The position numbers were made by a program, and so were the translations under genes. The notes beneath the pieces are model-generated. The model saw only the letters and a program-made list of their open reading frames with translations. It had not been told where the DNA came from and did not search any database. From the NCBI GenBank assembly GCA_007844125.1, contig CM017564.1:17132362-17196361 (forward strand): 64,000 bases of DNA, in the 5' to 3' direction. Source of the stretch: Sinonovacula constricta (lineage: Eukaryota > Mollusca > Bivalvia > Cardiida > Solecurtidae). Of the stretch, positions 33,919-43,989 are shown one piece after another. Position 1 is the first letter of the stretch; each line of letters starts with the position of its first letter.

Positions 33919-34107
33919 ATGTTATAGTGCACGAATTTGTTGTAACTTTTGTTTTGCATGATTAAAATAATGAAAAAGTGTGTCTAAAATCTGCTTTACG
34001 TCATAACAATTTCTAGCTTTGTGTATTATATAATAAACCCTGTTTAAACTATAATGTCTGAAAAGTAGACGATCCTTTCGCATTACTAGTTTATAAGGTT
34101 TTGTCAT
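33919..34107 (-). CDS. Right-arm counterpart of the minisatellite-proximal ORF
   Basis: 61 codons from ATG at 34107 (MTKPYKLVMRKDRLLF) to a stop after LQQIRAL. Compared with the left arm there are several replacements (for example QKYLL to RKDRL, and YTLF to DTLF) but no frame break. Function unknown. Confidence 0.3.
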
Positions 34108-34127
34108 ACGTTTGATTAATGCTGCAA

Positions 34128-34488
34128 CTATTTGTACTATATTTGTACGAGTTCTAACTTAATTACTAAGATTAAGACATTGTTGTGAGTTTGTATTATA
34201 TCTGTACGAGTTCTAACTCTATTACCAGGAATAAGACATTGTAGTGAGTTTGTATTATATCTTACGAGTTCTAACTCTATTACCAGATTGGGTCATTGTA
34301 ATGTGTTTGTACTATATTTTTACGAATTCTAACGCTATTATCAGGATTGAGACATTGTAATGTGTTGGTACTTTATTTATACGAGTTGTAGCTCTCTTAC
34401 CAGGATTGAAACATTATAGTGTGTTTGTATTATATCTGTAAGAGTTGTAACTCTCTTACCAGGATTGAGACATTATAGTGTGTTTGTA
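34128..34488 (-). repeat. 59-bp minisatellite, right-arm inner part (about 6 copies)
   Basis: Inverse of the left array: TACGAGTT(C/G)TAACTCT(A/C)TTACCAGGATTGAGACATT with period about 59 bp. The copies are diverged, like the end copies of the left array; the homogenised middle is missing. It is cut at 34488 by the Gypsy insertion. Confidence 0.9.
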
Positions 34489-34506
34489 TCCAATCCAATC
34501 CAAACA

Positions 34507-35224
34507 TGTAACCAGGGTTTTATAATGATAAAGAAAGTAATTTCTTTTCCAAGGTCTTGTTTATTGTGTATTTGAAGAACGGGAGTGTAACTCAAACTGT
34601 AACCTAAAATAAAATTAACAATTCTAAGAAAAAGGAAAATATCTTGCATTAAGGAAGTGAAAAACATTGTTATAGAGAGTTGTAGAAATAGGTGGAAATA
34701 GAAAGATGGAGAAGTAGATACAGAGAAGTTCATTACAATAATTCTATTTCATTACGGTAATTCAAAGTAACAATTCACATATTGCTAAACATCTCAAACA
34801 TTTCAATTAAACAATTCAAACTATTGCATTATACAGTAATACATATATTTAAAATAAAAAGAAACTCACCAGGTTATTCATAAAGTAGTAGGCTTAGTAA
34901 TTCTTAATAACATGGCAGTGACTTGCTCGATTGGTGGCAAGGAGAGGACTGACTTTAGATAGAGACGGCTAGAGAAGGTGATGAGAAAGCATGTGAAAAG
35001 TGTGCAAGAGCGGGAAAATTAGTGGTGTCATGAATATTAATTAGAAAGATATTGTCTCATCCAATCCAAACATCTTGCATCCAAACTAATGAATATTTAT
35101 ACTGGAAAGATATTTATAGAAATACAGGTATGGACAACTGGATATTGACTGTGTAATTTAAGTGAGTAAAGTATAGGGGTATAATATAGGGATGTATGAT
35201 ACACAAATTATGTACTGGGCTACA
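34507..35224 (-). repeat. Gypsy 3' LTR
   Basis: 718 bp. In plus-strand reading TGTAACCAGGG ... CTGGGCTACA. Contains a 7-bp TACTGGG stretch near its element-5' end that is absent from the other LTR, which has instead an extra GATATAGGGATAT-type duplication. Confidence 0.9.
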
Positions 35225-35238
35225 TACTTTCCCACTTC
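35225..35238 (-). promoter_or_regulatory. Polypurine tract
   Basis: Minus-strand GAAGTGGGAAAGTA lies immediately upstream of the 3' LTR start (TGTAG), the expected site of plus-strand priming. Confidence 0.6.
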
Positions 35239-35766
35239 GTGGAAATGGCTCCTGACATTTCAAAAGCAATAAACTATAACTGCGACTATATACAACTTAC
35301 ATCTATACTATCTTAGTCATAGTTAAACTTATAATAAACATTTATAGGTAATATTGCATACTAATAATGTACAACATTATTGCATACAACAGTTATTAAA
35401 CAAATCCCCTTAAAGCGGCATCATCTTATTATGCCTGTAAAGGAATGTATACATTAATACAACACTACCATCTTATTTAACCCGCAAAAAAAAATGCATG
35501 ATTTCAATGAACATCTGGTAATATGTATTGAACAATTCAATAAGATATAAATTCTTATCTAAAATATAAAATCACATTAATTATATCAAACAATAAATAG
35601 TTACACAATATAGGCAATACACACTGACAATGTGCACATCTGAAATTAAGGAACAATTGTATAGACATTGAGTGATTTCTTTAAAGACTTCACTTACAAT
35701 CTTCCAATTTCATAGTTACAGTATAGTAAAACAAAACATTGAAAAATATTTACACGAAAAAGATGA
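35239..35766 (-). other. Gypsy 3' untranslated region
   Basis: AT-rich sequence between the pol stop and polypurine tract. Nothing coding, and no env-like ORF present. Confidence 0.5.
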
Positions 35767-38700
35767 TCACCTGAAATATTCAAAATCAAATTCAAGGTCT
35801 GAAGCATTTGCTTTGATTGGTGTGACCCATTCACCATATCGTTTTGGTGGTACTCGTTGTCGAACTGGTCGAGTAGGTAACACTCTAGGCGAACTAGAAT
35901 TTGGTGCGTTTGGTTCAGGTTGTGTAGCAGACTGTGCTACAGAAGATTCAATAGGATCAGTACTGGGACTTGTCATTTCTGAATGATTCAAAGAGTGTGA
36001 ACAACTTTCAGATAGATTGTTCCTATTTGTCCGATCAAGAGTACGGGACTTACAGAAATTTGTTTGGGTCTCTGACACTACATTATAATTCTGTAAATCA
36101 GGTAAGTGTGAACTTGACTTGGTAGAACGGAAAGTAGGTACATAGGCAAACATTGACTCTTCTTCATCAGAATCTGATGACGTCTTACCTTCCTTATCTT
36201 CGTGAACAGTGGATGGACAACTAGTATGTTTCAACAAAGGTTTGCATCTTTGTTTACCAGAGATACACTGCGACTGTTCAGAAACAAGATTTGGACAAGA
36301 CAAAAGTAAATTTCTATGAAGAGTCTTGATTGGTCCTCTCTTACCCTCTAATTGTACTTGTACGACAGGATTGTCTGGATTGGGGATAGAGACTACAACA
36401 TAGATATCTTGGTCCCATTTGTCTGCAAGTTTGTTTGTTCCTTGTAAACCAACCTTACGTTTAAGAACCCGATCACCAACTTCTAACTTGGTGTGCCTCA
36501 CTTTGCTATCATAGTATTGCTTGTTTTTGCTGACTTGCTTCCCAGCATTTTCGGCAGCTGTTCTATAAGCAAATTGTAAACGTTGCTGAAGCTTTTCTAC
36601 ATAGCCAGTACGCGACGTTGATCCAGTGTTTTCATCAGAAGGATCGGTTCCCAGATAAGCATCTACAGGAAGTCTTGGGTGCCAGCCGTACATGAGATAA
36701 TGCGGTGCATAACCAGTCGCGTCATTCTTTGTTGCGTTATACGCTTGTACGAGTGGTGCTATGTACAGCTTCCAGTCAGACTTTTGACAGTTGTCTAGCG
36801 TACCGAGCATTTTTAAGAGCGTTTGATTCCATCGTTCTGCTGAACCATTACCCATTGGATGGTATGGTGTGGTTTTTGACTGTTTAATACCTGCAATCTT
36901 ACATAACTCTTTGATAGTGTGGCTCAAGAAGTTACGGCCTTGGTCACTGTGGAGTTGTTCAGGGAAACCGTAATATCTAAAGAAACCTTCATAAAGAGCT
37001 TTGGCTGTTGTAAGAGCAGATTGATTGTGGCAAGGGATAGCCTGTGCAAAACGTGTGAAATGGTCTACAATAACAAGAATGTTTTCAAAACCTCCTTTAC
37101 ATGGTTCAAGCTTCAAGAAATCAATCGAAACAAGCTCCATAGGTCTACTGGTATGAATAGTTTGTAACTCTGCAAACGGTCTCGAAATTGGAGTTTTCCG
37201 ACGGATACAACGATCACACTGTTCAACCCATTGTGAAATATCAGCATCCATACCAGGCCAATAAAATCGTTGCTTGGCTAACCATGTAGTCTTTTCCTTT
37301 CCTTGATGACCTGCATCATTATGAATTCCTCTGAGAGCAATATTCCGATGAGAAAACGGAAGAACAAGCTGTCTAACCTGATTACCATCTACTGTAGCAG
37401 ATCTATAAAGAACACCTTTATCTATAAATAGACGATCTGGATGTTTCAGGCATTTTCTCACTGCAAGTGACTCTTTAAAAAGTGTCTGTCTAGAAATTTT
37501 ACCAGCTTCAATTAGTTCTATAACTCGCTGTAAAACTTTATCTGAACTCTGCTCTATCTTCCAATCTATCTTGGCTACAGCCTCAGTTGCATACAACTCC
37601 TCACTGGCCACATGAGGAGCAGCAGTGTCTGACAAGCTACCAGCTAATGGAGCTGAGATAATGGCTGCCTGATAAATTGCCTTCACTTCATCTTGGTAGA
37701 TGTAACGCCTGGAAAGACCATCTGCATCAGCATTCAGCTTGCCGCTCCGGTATTCCATACTGAAATTGTAATTTGCCAATTCTGACAACCAACGGTGCAT
37801 TGTTGCATCTAACTTTGCAGTTGTAGTCACATAGTTCAAAGGATTGTTGTCTGTTTTAACAACAAATTCATTGCCATACAAATAGTCATGAAATTGATCA
37901 GTGACACTCCATTTTAGAGCGAGAAACTCTAACTTATGTGCAGGATAATTTCTCTCATTGGGCCGAAGACTTCTACTGGCATAGCAAATAACACGCTCTA
38001 TACCATTCTGCTCCTGTAAGAGAACAGCTCCAAGACCACTTGAACTGGCATCGGTATGAACGATAAAAGGAAGAGAATAGTCTGCATAACCCAAGATAGG
38101 TGGAGTAGTCAAGACCTCTTTCAACTTATCAAAAGCTTTCTGTTGAGCTTCATCCCAGTGCCATTTAACAGGAGAAGTGATTTTCTTTCTAGACTTGTTT
38201 GAGCCTTTGTTATTCGAATGACCATGCAGAAGATCATGCAAAGGTCGAGCAATTTGAGCATAGTTATGGACATACTTCCGATAATACCCTGTAAAACCAA
38301 GAAATTGTCTCAAAGTTTTGACATTTGTGGGAACAGCCCAATCAACAATACTGGAAATCTTCTGTGGATCAGTTGCTATACCATCTGCAGAAACAACATG
38401 GCCTAAATATACAACTGATGGTTTAAAGAACTCACATTTGGAAGGCTTTACCCTAAGGTTATGGTCACTAAGTCTCTGAAAAACAGCATCTACTCTGGCA
38501 AGATGATCCTCAAAGCTGGTAGAGAAGATTAGGATATCATCAAGATATACAAGACATTCTCGTAAGTGCATATCGCCCATACACTTCTCCATGCAACGCT
38601 GAAAAGTAGCAGGTGCGTTTACCAGTCCAAAGCCCATTCGATTCCATTCATAAAAACCAAGATTTCCAACTGAAAATGCAGTCTTTTCACGATCACTCTC

Positions 38701-39963
38701 ATCAAGACCAATTTGCCAATACGCAGAATGAAGATCAATCTTGGAAAAATATCTAGATCCAGCAAGAACATCAATAGTATCATTGAACCTAGGCAGCATA
38801 TATGCATCTTTCTTTGTACGGTTGTTGAGTATTCTCCAGTCAATACAGAAGCGAAGTGTTCCACAAGGCTTTCTGACTAAAACAACGTTTGATGAGAAAG
38901 GAGACTCTGATTCTCTAATAATACATGCATCTAAAAGTTCTTTGATGTGCTGTCTTACTTCCTCATACATTGCTGGTGGTATCTTACGGTAAGGATCCTT
39001 AAATGGGGTCTCGTCCTCAAGAACAATACGATGTTTGGCCGAATCAGTGACACCAATTTCTTTAGTAGACCTACAAAACACATGTTCCAATTTGTTCAAC
39101 AGGCTGAAAAATTGAGTTACCTGTTCTGGAGTAAGATGCGATACATCTACAGAAATATCATTGATTGGAGATTCAGGGTTAGATACATGTGATGTCATAG
39201 AGGTGATGTCATCAATTACATGAGCTTGAGAGATGGTACAAATATTTGACCTGGGATTGATTGAAATGGTTTTAGCAGTCATGTTACAAATCATCACAGG
39301 GAATTTTGCAAGAGAATTATTTGTGACATTTATCACCCTAGGACAAACTGAGTATCCATGGAATATATCTGGAGATTCTGTGACAACTGAAAAAATTGAG
39401 GGATCAATATTCCTTGCTATACCATTTACAGTGACAGTCTCAAATGGGGAAATGTTTATGGTTTTCTTACCACATAATTTCACTGGATATGTATGTGAAA
39501 CCAAAGAATCAACAGCAATCTGCCATTCTTCTGAAAGATGAATCCCAACAGTTGACTCACCAAGATACGACTTGTACCTTCTCAGAACATTTGTTCCAAT
39601 GATCACTGGACATAATCTGTTGAACTCATTGTCAGGAATTACTAAAATTGGGGTGTCAAGTTTGAAACAAGACAAAGATGGAATAGAGACTTCAATCTCT
39701 GCGTATCCCAGATAACTGAGAGATGAACCATCTGCAAGTGAAAGATTTAGTCCAAGAGAATCTAGAGGATGAAGTATAACACTAGGACTCAGAGATCTAA
39801 AAAGTGAATGACTTATGGTGGATACCATTGAACCAGTGTCCAACAGACATTTGTAGTTTACACTATTTAGAGAAACAAACTGTTCATTTTCAGTACCAAT
39901 GAGTCTATCAACTAATATCTCATCTTTCTGGGCAACCCCTTTACCTTCCCCTGTATTGCCCAC
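35767..39963 (-). CDS. pol: Gypsy pol polyprotein (protease, RT, RNase H, integrase)
   Basis: 1398 codons without a stop. Aspartic protease: LLDTGSMVSTIS at about residues 41-52. Reverse transcriptase: about 320-500, with FSKIDLHSAYWQI and the catalytic LVYLDDILIFS at about 472. RNase H: about 630-750, with VHTDASSSGLGAVLL. Integrase: zinc-binding HHCC around 880-920 (QWVEQCDRC) and catalytic Asp, Asp, Glu in VSIDFLK (about 949), HSDQGRNF (about 1006) and SAERWNQ (about 1042). The C-terminal part has VGDRVLKRK, then a Ser-rich tail. The listed start is GTG; the frame is open a little further upstream and overlaps the end of gag, so pol is probably expressed by frameshift. All catalytic residues are intact. 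Confidence 0.95.
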   Translation of the reverse strand: MGNTGEGKGVAQKDEILVDRLIGTENEQFVSLNSVNYKCLLDTGSMVSTISHSLFRSLSPSVILHPLDSLGLNLSLADGSSLSYLGYAEIEVSIPSLSCFKLDTPILVIPDNEFNRLCPVIIGTNVLRRYKSYLGESTVGIHLSEEWQIAVDSLVSHTYPVKLCGKKTINISPFETVTVNGIARNIDPSIFSVVTESPDIFHGYSVCPRVINVTNNSLAKFPVMICNMTAKTISINPRSNICTISQAHVIDDITSMTSHVSNPESPINDISVDVSHLTPEQVTQFFSLLNKLEHVFCRSTKEIGVTDSAKHRIVLEDETPFKDPYRKIPPAMYEEVRQHIKELLDACIIRESESPFSSNVVLVRKPCGTLRFCIDWRILNNRTKKDAYMLPRFNDTIDVLAGSRYFSKIDLHSAYWQIGLDESDREKTAFSVGNLGFYEWNRMGFGLVNAPATFQRCMEKCMGDMHLRECLVYLDDILIFSTSFEDHLARVDAVFQRLSDHNLRVKPSKCEFFKPSVVYLGHVVSADGIATDPQKISSIVDWAVPTNVKTLRQFLGFTGYYRKYVHNYAQIARPLHDLLHGHSNNKGSNKSRKKITSPVKWHWDEAQQKAFDKLKEVLTTPPILGYADYSLPFIVHTDASSSGLGAVLLQEQNGIERVICYASRSLRPNERNYPAHKLEFLALKWSVTDQFHDYLYGNEFVVKTDNNPLNYVTTTAKLDATMHRWLSELANYNFSMEYRSGKLNADADGLSRRYIYQDEVKAIYQAAIISAPLAGSLSDTAAPHVASEELYATEAVAKIDWKIEQSSDKVLQRVIELIEAGKISRQTLFKESLAVRKCLKHPDRLFIDKGVLYRSATVDGNQVRQLVLPFSHRNIALRGIHNDAGHQGKEKTTWLAKQRFYWPGMDADISQWVEQCDRCIRRKTPISRPFAELQTIHTSRPMELVSIDFLKLEPCKGGFENILVIVDHFTRFAQAIPCHNQSALTTAKALYEGFFRYYGFPEQLHSDQGRNFLSHTIKELCKIAGIKQSKTTPYHPMGNGSAERWNQTLLKMLGTLDNCQKSDWKLYIAPLVQAYNATKNDATGYAPHYLMYGWHPRLPVDAYLGTDPSDENTGSTSRTGYVEKLQQRLQFAYRTAAENAGKQVSKNKQYYDSKVRHTKLEVGDRVLKRKVGLQGTNKLADKWDQDIYVVVSIPNPDNPVVQVQLEGKRGPIKTLHRNLLLSCPNLVSEQSQCISGKQRCKPLLKHTSCPSTVHEDKEGKTSSDSDEEESMFAYVPTFRSTKSSSHLPDLQNYNVVSETQTNFCKSRTLDRTNRNNLSESCSHSLNHSEMTSPSTDPIESSVAQSATQPEPNAPNSSSPRVLPTRPVRQRVPPKRYGEWVTPIKANASDLEFDFEYFR

Positions 39964-39974
39964 TACAGAGGTGG

Positions 39975-41107
39975 TTACCAGTTTGTTGACCTCAGGTTGT
40001 TACTATTTCTCCTTGGATAACGGTTGTTTGGTTGACCACGTCCACCTCCACGACCTCTTAAGTTGTTCTGTGCCTGAAAAGAAGTACCATAGTGTGTGAC
40101 ATTTCTATTGACCTCAATTTGTTTCATAATTTGGTCGAATTTGTTATCAATTTTCTTATCTAACTGCAATACAGTTTCAGACAATTTCTTTTCAAGGGAG
40201 ACAATTCTAGTCTCAAACGTGGATTCTGCAGATACAGGAGTATCGCACCAGACGACATGCATGAAGTCTGCGTAGAACTCAACTCTTTTTCTACCTTCCT
40301 AACTTCTTTCATCAGTAAGTTGTAGTCCAATACCGAGTCATATTTGTGTCTTGTGTTTAACTTTAGCATTTCTGAATGCAAACCAGTCCAAAATTTATGT
40401 CTGAGTAAATCATTCTTGGCTAAACCTGGCAACTGACCTTTGGAAATAATTGACTGTAAGAGAGTTTCAAGTCTACAGGCAAAGGCAGTCACTGACTCAG
40501 TAGGGTTCTGTCTACTATTGAAAAACTCTGCAATCAAGTCTTCTTGAGATGCAGCATCTGCAAACATTACATCTAACTTCCCAACTATTTCATCAATAGT
40601 GGCATCCTGTCCAAGTGGTATAACCATCAATCTAGCAGTACCCCTCAGAGAACCTCTCACCACATGCAGAATTTGTGCCTCAGTCAATTCATTATTACTG
40701 TGAATGCATTGCACTTCATATTTCCAGATTGTGTAAGATACCTCACCCTTGGGTAGTGGTTCATCTCCTGAGAAGCATGGTAACTTTGGCAAAGACTGTG
40801 AATAGGCAGTAAAGGGTCTAGATATACCAGGAGTTGAAGAAAAGAATGACTGTCTAGAATTGACATCTTGCTCTGGTGCTGTAATTTTACTCAAAGGAGG
40901 CGGTACTTTTGGTTTTGCTCCTTGATTACACACCTTTATCAGATCAGCTAAGCGAGGCTGGGGAGGAGAAACCTTTTCAGCTTTGTCATCCTGATCCACT
41001 TGTAATGACTTAAACTTATCATCAATGTATCTGAAAATAAGATTCAAATCATGCTTACCATCAGTCATATTCAGATCCTCCGTACTAATATCTTTTGTCT
41101 CTGCCAT
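39975..41107 (-). CDS. gag: Gypsy gag, read in two overlapping frames
   Basis: The first frame runs 41107-40160 from MAETKDISTEDLNM and holds the capsid-like region, with CFSGDEPLPKGEVSYTIWKY, GSLRGTARLMVIPLG, FFNSRQNPTESVTAFACRL and LRHKFWTGLH. The coding sense shifts near 40255-40285 into a second frame, ending at 39975. That frame is coiled-coil-like (VSLEKKLSETVLQLDKKID) and ends in an RG-rich tail (RGRGGGRGQPNNRYPRR) in place of CCHC knuckles. The shift could be a one-base mutation in this copy or natural recoding. The second frame overlaps pol by about 40 nt in the -1 relation. Confidence 0.8.
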
Positions 41108-42507
41108 AGTATCTGGTACTATCCGTCATCAACCTAAACTGCTAAAATTCTATGCAAAATGACATTACAAAACAATGTTCAATGTTAAAAAATCAAATAT
41201 AAACTCATTTGTAAACAATGATGTATGCAAGTTATTAAACACATAAAACCCCTGAAAAATAATTGAACTATAAAGTTTCAATATCAACAGTGCAAAATAT
41301 ATTAATCACCATTCGAAAGCACAGCTGTAAACCATACTGGAATTTCCCAGTGCTAAAAATAGAACCCTGTGTACCTAGCTAACTGACACTTATGTAATAC
41401 ACAGCACAACTAATGTACTGTCTAGCATCTACTCTTCACTGCTGACCTAATCATTCAACACACTAACTAGCTATTTACACCTGCAGACTGATCTCCACTG
41501 TGTCCACTAACTCTACACTACACTATACTACACTCTACCTGGCCTTATCATTGGGAAAAGTAATAGGGGACTCAATGTATTTCAGCACATGACATGAAAA
41601 CAGTGTAAACGATGATCATAAAGGATGATATAAAACGGATCAAAGCAATATACAATAATATAATCTCTCACTCATTCAAATAGAGAAAACAGAAAGATAA
41701 CTGTGTTAATATGTCAAGTTTTAGATGAGATAGAGGGAAGGAAGAATAAACAGACAGAAACAAAATATAATAGATAAATTTAAGCACACAATTACAACTT
41801 TTAATATCTTATTGAAAAATAAACTGCAAACAAGCTTTCTTACTCTATCATTTCACTTCATATTTGTTTGTTTAATCTCAAGAATAAAATGTATGTTTAA
41901 AAGAAATTTTAGTATCAAGCTATATGATCAAAAAGAATTATCTATAAAAAAAAAAAGATTTTGAAAATGTTTAAGAAATAACTGAAATCTCTGAAAATTA
42001 GATTTAACTAGCTTAGATTTAAAAATGACTGTCTTCAGAATATTTATCAGGAAATGACTTTGAATGTTTTATGAAAACATGTAATACTACATATTTAATT
42101 CAATAAAAATGGAAAGTATCTTTGAATAAGAAAAAATAGTAATAAATCACAAACAATATCTACAAAATTGTATTTTTAAACACAAAATTCACAAACACAG
42201 GTTCAGTTCGCGAATGAGTCCACATCCGAAGCTCCAACGCCGAAAACGAAAGCACGTGCTTAGCACTTTCTGTCACTCCATCTCGAGAGAATACACAAAG
42301 AATATTGGCCCAATACTATTAAACACAACAAAATATTATCAAGTACAGATAATATCAGCGCGTGTAATGTGTGCACACAGAAAAAAAATCGCTAGCTAGC
42401 TCTCTAAAACAGGCAAACTCACTCGTCTTCGGGTTGACAAACCTCTGGTCCGTTGAGTCGCTCAGGATAGGCTGAATACCTGGCTACGCTGTAGTTTCAA
42501 ACTCCCG
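41108..42507 (-). other. Gypsy 5' untranslated leader
   Basis: AT-rich sequence between primer-binding site and gag ATG (about 1.4 kb). Small frames are not conserved motifs. No extra gene recognised. Confidence 0.5.
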
Positions 42508-42525
42508 TTCCCGGCCGGGGAGCCA
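42508..42525 (-). promoter_or_regulatory. Primer-binding site (tRNA 3' end match, Asp-like)
   Basis: On the plus strand TTCCCGGCCGGGGAGCCA, two bases from the 5' LTR. This has the form of a tRNA 3' end with CCA, so its complement is the primer-binding site. The acceptor part GGGGAG-CCA is like tRNA-Asp, but the exact tRNA cannot be fixed by eye. Confidence 0.7.
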
Positions 42526-42527
42526 TA

Positions 42528-43251
42528 TGTAACCAGGGTTTTATAATGATAAAGAAAGTAATTTCTTTTCCAAGGTCTTGTTTATTGTGTATTTGAAGAA
42601 CGGGAGTGTAACTCAAACTGTAACCTAAAATAAAATTAACAATTCTAAGAAAAAGGAAAATATCTTGCATTAAGGAAGTGAAAAACATTGTTATAGAGAG
42701 TTGTAGAAATAGGTGGAAATAGAAAGATGGAGAAGTAGATACAGAGAAGTTCATTACAATAATTCTATTTCATTACGGTAATTCAAAGTAACAATTCACA
42801 TATTGCTAAACATCTCAAACATTTCAATTAAACAATTCAAACTATTGCATTATACAGTAATACATATATTTAAAATAAAAAGAAACTCACCAGGTTATTC
42901 ATAAAGTAGTAGGCTTAGTAATTCTTAATAACATGGCAGTGACTTGCTCGATTGGTGGCAAGGAGAGGACTGACTTTAGATAGAGACGGCTAGAGAAGGT
43001 GATGAGAAAGCATGTGAAAAGTGTGCAAGAGCGGGAAAATTAGTGGTGTCATGAATATTAATTAGAAAGATATTGTCTCATCCAATCCAAACATCTTGCA
43101 TCCAAACTAATGAATATTTATACTGGAAAGATATTTATAGAAATACAGGTATGGACAACTGGATATTGACTGTGTAATTTAAGTGAGTAAAGTATAGGGG
43201 TATAATATAGGGATATGATATAGGGATATATGATACACAAATTATGCTACA
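42528..43251 (-). repeat. Gypsy 5' LTR
   Basis: 724 bp, nearly identical to 34507-35224. Plus-strand reading TGTAACCAGGG ... TTATGCTACA. As the 5' LTR on the minus strand it should hold the promoter; no confident TATA box was assigned. Confidence 0.9.
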
Positions 43252-43545
43252 CTATATTAATACGAGTTGTAACTCTCTTACCAGGATTGAGACATTGTAA
43301 TTTGTTTGTACTATATTTATACGAGTTGTTACTCTCTTATCAGGATTGAGACATTGTAATGTGTCTGTACTATATTTATACGAGTTGTAACTCTCTTACC
43401 AGGATTGAGACATTATAGTGTGTTTGTATTATATCTGTACGAGTTCTAGCTCTATTACCAAGATTGAGTCATTGTAATGTGTTGGTACTATATTTGTACA
43501 CGTACTAACTCTATTACCAGGATTGAGACATTGTAATGTTTTTCG
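43252..43545 (-). repeat. 59-bp minisatellite, right-arm outer part (about 5 copies)
   Basis: Continuation of 34128-34488 beyond the Gypsy element, starting CTATATTAATACGAGTTG and ending at the terminal repeat. Confidence 0.9.
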
Positions 43546-43790
43546 ACCAAGTGTCTAAAAGGATTTTGTTTGTCCACAGTTATTAACTTTCGTATCCATA
43601 CAATATATATTTACGGAGATTATATTAGATTACAGGTAATGAGGACATTTAAGTTGTTTATTGAGAGAAGTAATCAATTGCATTCTTATCTTTTACATTA
43701 CATTACATTTTATTTTATTTAAGAAATAGTTGATATCAATGAGGACCCTAGTCAGCCGAGGGAGTAATGTGGACCGAAGCGCAGCGAACC
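43545..43790 (-). repeat. Terminal inverted repeat of the palindrome, right end
   Basis: Mirror of 7446-7700. It ends ...GGACCGAAGCGCAGCGAACC and then joins ATTGTTTGCTTCTTGAACG, the LINE ORF2 end. Confidence 0.6.
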
Positions 43791-43825
43791 ATTGTTTGCT
43801 TCTTGAACGTGATTAATATTCTTAG
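43791..43825 (+). mobile_element. LINE ORF2 3' end stub at right edge of the palindrome
   Basis: ATTGTTTGCTTCTTGAACG then TGATTAATATTCTTAG reads TIVCFLNVINIL, matching the ORF2 C-terminus of the local LINE family. It is the mirror of 7411-7445. Homology to the LINE stops after about 40 bp. Confidence 0.6.
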
Positions 43826-43905
43826 GAATTTTTGGTTGCCGAGCCTTTGATGTCTAAAATAAAGAGAGAAAGAGAGAAATAATGAAAAGTAAATTAAGAG
43901 TGTAA

Positions 43906-43909
<4 letters not shown>

Positions 43910-43971
<62 letters not shown>
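43910..43971. repeat. (GA)n microsatellite
   Basis: About 30 GA units within a wider GA-rich tract, 43860-43985. Confidence 0.95.
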
Positions 43972-43972
<1 letters not shown>

Positions 43973-43989
43973 AGAAAGAGAGGGATAAT

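Larger units (their letters stand above)
34507..43251 (-). mobile_element. Ty3/Gypsy LTR retrotransposon, structurally complete
   Basis: Two LTRs (34507-35224 and 42528-43251) flank gag and a 1398-codon pol, all on the minus strand. LTRs begin TGTAG and end GTTACA in element orientation and differ by only a few small indels, which implies a recent insertion. A primer-binding site and purine tract sit in the expected places. Pol is uninterrupted. The element sits inside the 59-bp minisatellite of the right arm. There is no target-site duplication; instead the left side has an 18-nt filler (34489-34506). Confidence 0.95.
21055..43825 (-). repeat. Right arm of the giant palindrome (interrupted by a Gypsy element)
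   Basis: Inverse copy of 7411-19791. Relative to the left arm it has extra sequence at about 21170-21300, 26140-26735, 27295-28680 and 32808-33000, a much shorter 59-bp minisatellite, and the Gypsy retrotransposon at 34507-43251 within that minisatellite. After removing the Gypsy element the arm is about 14 kb. The inner part is virtually identical to the left arm by eye (for example 21541-21790 against 19201-19440). Outer parts have base differences every few tens of bases. Confidence 0.9.

Noticed and set aside
35672..39541. Plus-strand ORFs of 60-100 codons opposite the Gypsy pol gene
   Set aside because: Opposite-strand shadows of a 1398-codon conserved polyprotein; none has a motif.
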